This document shows, piece by piece, positions 62,467-64,000 of a DNA stretch of 64,000 nt (position 1 is its first letter; each line of letters starts with the position of its first letter). The translations under genes were made by a program, and so were the position numbers. Under the pieces are notes generated by a model that had not been told where the DNA came from, did not search any database, and saw only the letters and a program-made list of their open reading frames with translations. The stretch comes from JAWVFM01 sp963823245 (lineage in GTDB: Bacteria > Actinomycetota > Thermoleophilia > Solirubrobacterales > 70-9). Where the stretch lies: positions 1 through 64,000 of the forward strand of contig CAWGKQ010000003.1 in the NCBI GenBank assembly GCA_963823245.1, given 5' to 3'.

Positions 62467-64000
62467 ATGGCGACCTTCCGGCGGCTACTGGGATTCCTGC
62501 GCCCCTACCGCCGATCCGTCATCGCCTCGCTTCTGTTCGCCTGGGCCGCGATGGGGATGACCGTGCTCATCCCCTACCTGGTCGGGCGAACGGTGAACGC
62601 GATCGAGCGCGACGACTCGAGCGCGATCGTCCCGCTGGCGCTGGCGATCCTCGGCGCGGCGCTGCTTCGACTCGGGCTCACGTTCGTCCGCCGCCTTGTC
62701 GCCGGCAAGGTCTCGGTCAGCGTCGAATACGACCTGCGCGAGCGGTTCTACGCGCACCTGCAGCGGCTGGAGCTCGGGTTCTTCGACCACCAGCAGACCG
62801 GGCAGCTCATGTCGCGGGCCACGGTTGACCTTCAGGGCATCCGCTTCTTCCTGGGGTACGGCCTCATCTTCCTGACCCAGAACGCGCTCACGCTGTTGCT
62901 CGCGGGCGCCGTGATGTTCGCGATCAAGCCCGATCTCGCCGCGCTCGCGCTGCTGCCGGTGCCGATCGTGGTGCTGACCGCGATGCGCTACAACCGGCGG
63001 TCCCGGCCGGCGGTGCAGGAGATCCAGCAGCGCCTCGCCGAGCTGACCGCCGAGGCGGAGGAGTCGATATCCGGGATCCGGATCGTCAAGGCGTTCGCCC
63101 GGGAACGGCACATGCTCGAGCGCTTCCGTCACGCGGTGAGCAGGGTCTTCGACCAGAACGTGTACTCGACCAGGCTGAGCTCGTTCTACTCGCCGCTTCT
63201 CGGGTTCCTGCCGAGCCTCGGGCTCGCGGTGATCCTGCTCGTCGGCGGGCGCGAGGTGATCAACGGCGGGCTCAGCCTCGGCAACTTCACCGCCTTCTAC
63301 ACGTACCTGCTGATGCTCATCTCGCCGATGCGCATCCTCGGCACGGCGCTCGGCATGGCGCAGCGCGCCGTGGCCTCGGGCAACCGAATGTTCGAGATCC
63401 TCGACCGCGAGCCGCGAATCGAGAGCCCGCCGAATGCGCCGCCCCTGCCGGAGGGGCCCGGCCGCGTGGCGCTCCGCGGCGTCGGACTGACCTACCGCGA
63501 CGTGCCCGCGCTCCGCGACGTGGACCTAGAGGTGGAGGCTGGAAAGACCGTGGCGCTCGTTGGCCCCAGCGGGTCAGGCAAGACGAGCCTCGTCGCGCTG
63601 CTAGCGCGCCTCTACGACCCGACTGAGGGATCGGTCGAGATCGACGGCGCCGACCTACGGGAGATCGAACTGCGCTCCCTCCGCTCCGAGGTCGCGTTCG
63701 TCGCGGACGACAGCTTCCTGTTCTCCGCAAGCGTGGCCGAGAACATCGCCTACGCCCGCCCCGAGGCGACCGCCGAGGAGATCGAGCGGGCGGCACGAAG
63801 GGCACAGGCGCATGGGTTCATCACCGCCCTGCCCGAGGGCTACGAGACGCGGATCGGCGAGCGCGGCCTGACTCTGTCCGGAGGGCAGCGGCAGCGCATC
63901 GCGATCGCCCGCGCCCTGGTCGCCAACCCGCGGATCCTGGTGCTCGACGACGCGACGTCGTCGGTGGACGCCAGGACCGAGGCGGCCATCCGGCGCGGCC
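62467..64000 (+). CDS. ABC exporter half-transporter, incomplete at window edge
   Basis: 511 residues are visible. The membrane domain covers about 1-320 (six helices; ELGFFDHQQTGQLMSRATVD coupling region). The nucleotide domain has Walker A GPSGSGKTSL near 362 and signature LSGGQRQRIAIARAL near 470. Walker B reads ILVLDDATSSVD, with Asp in place of the catalytic Glu, and the Q-loop region reads FVADDSFLF, without the Gln. This is the pattern of the degenerate half of heterodimeric exporters, so a partner gene is expected downstream. A -10-like TATAGT lies at 62452. Confidence 0.88.
   Translation, partial: MATFRRLLGFLRPYRRSVIASLLFAWAAMGMTVLIPYLVGRTVNAIERDDSSAIVPLALAILGAALLRLGLTFVRRLVAGKVSVSVEYDLRERFYAHLQRLELGFFDHQQTGQLMSRATVDLQGIRFFLGYGLIFLTQNALTLLLAGAVMFAIKPDLAALALLPVPIVVLTAMRYNRRSRPAVQEIQQRLAELTAEAEESISGIRIVKAFARERHMLERFRHAVSRVFDQNVYSTRLSSFYSPLLGFLPSLGLAVILLVGGREVINGGLSLGNFTAFYTYLLMLISPMRILGTALGMAQRAVASGNRMFEILDREPRIESPPNAPPLPEGPGRVALRGVGLTYRDVPALRDVDLEVEAGKTVALVGPSGSGKTSLVALLARLYDPTEGSVEIDGADLREIELRSLRSEVAFVADDSFLFSASVAENIAYARPEATAEEIERAARRAQAHGFITALPEGYETRIGERGLTLSGGQRQRIAIARALVANPRILVLDDATSSVDARTEAAIRRG

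Noticed and set aside
1..64000. CRISPR array
   Set aside because: No regularly spaced repeats with unique spacers were found; the repeats present are single pairs or tRNA-derived.

Overview
The window is high-GC DNA. Gene style points to an actinobacterium, most likely a soil or groundwater member of Thermoleophilia (Solirubrobacterales/Gaiellales): GTG/TTG starts, many SnoaL-like proteins beginning MSQENV/MSEE, tandem-GNAT, MOSC, SARP-ATPase and zinc-ribbon cyclase-ATPase proteins. This is inference from family make-up; no rRNA or complete tRNA gene is present.

Layout. 0-5.3 kb: two direct copies of a tRNA-Pro 3' half enclose a metallo-hydrolase/MFS cassette, a BBE-type flavin oxidoreductase and an IS982-family insertion sequence. 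5.3-12.7 kb: cupin gene, then a worn stretch of small genes and broken genes (SnoaL, CoA-binding protein, secreted protein, zwf). 12.8-20.9 kb: a well-preserved metabolic island between two copies of an 88-bp repeat: MOSC protein, pyruvate phosphate dikinase, HpcH/HpaI-type lyase, double-hotdog MaoC hydratase and family III CoA transferase. The last three resemble the mcl/mch/mct set of mesaconyl/citramalyl-CoA metabolism, and PPDK would turn the resulting pyruvate into PEP. 21-30.9 kb: NmrA-like protein, TspO, acyltransferase, SDR, SRPBCC, a CarH-type B12 regulator, a fasciclin protein and other small genes. 31-39.4 kb: a sulfur/metalloid-flavoured cluster (TetR, SnoaL-methyltransferase fusion, OsmC, two methyltransferases, DUF4395, ArsR-rhodanese) divergent from a second metallo-hydrolase/MFS cassette. 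39.6-46 kb: MTHFR-like protein, a 1183-residue cyclase-ATPase regulator, a methyltransferase. 46.7-52 kb: secreted proteins, a SARP ATPase regulator, a HicAB-like pair. 52.2-64 kb: GNAT, MMPL transporter, a Zur-like/ZIP zinc pair with a perfect operator palindrome, PhoD phosphatase, EamA transporter, GMC oxidoreductase, and an ABC exporter half cut by the window edge.

The most unusual feature is about fourteen isolated tRNA 3' halves, each broken in or near the anticodon loop and lacking the D-arm and 5' acceptor strand. They fall into families (Pro, Met, Val, Arg, and a CAU type), and within each family every copy has the same orientation. Several have, about 85-110 bp from the break, a six-base direct repeat with 11-bp spacing, as expected of integrase arm sites. 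I see no integrase gene. The region looks like stacked integration scars (att sites) of tRNA-targeting elements, which would also explain the many truncated genes beside them. A second general feature is the number of single-base frameshifts in otherwise recognisable genes; these may be real decay or assembly error.
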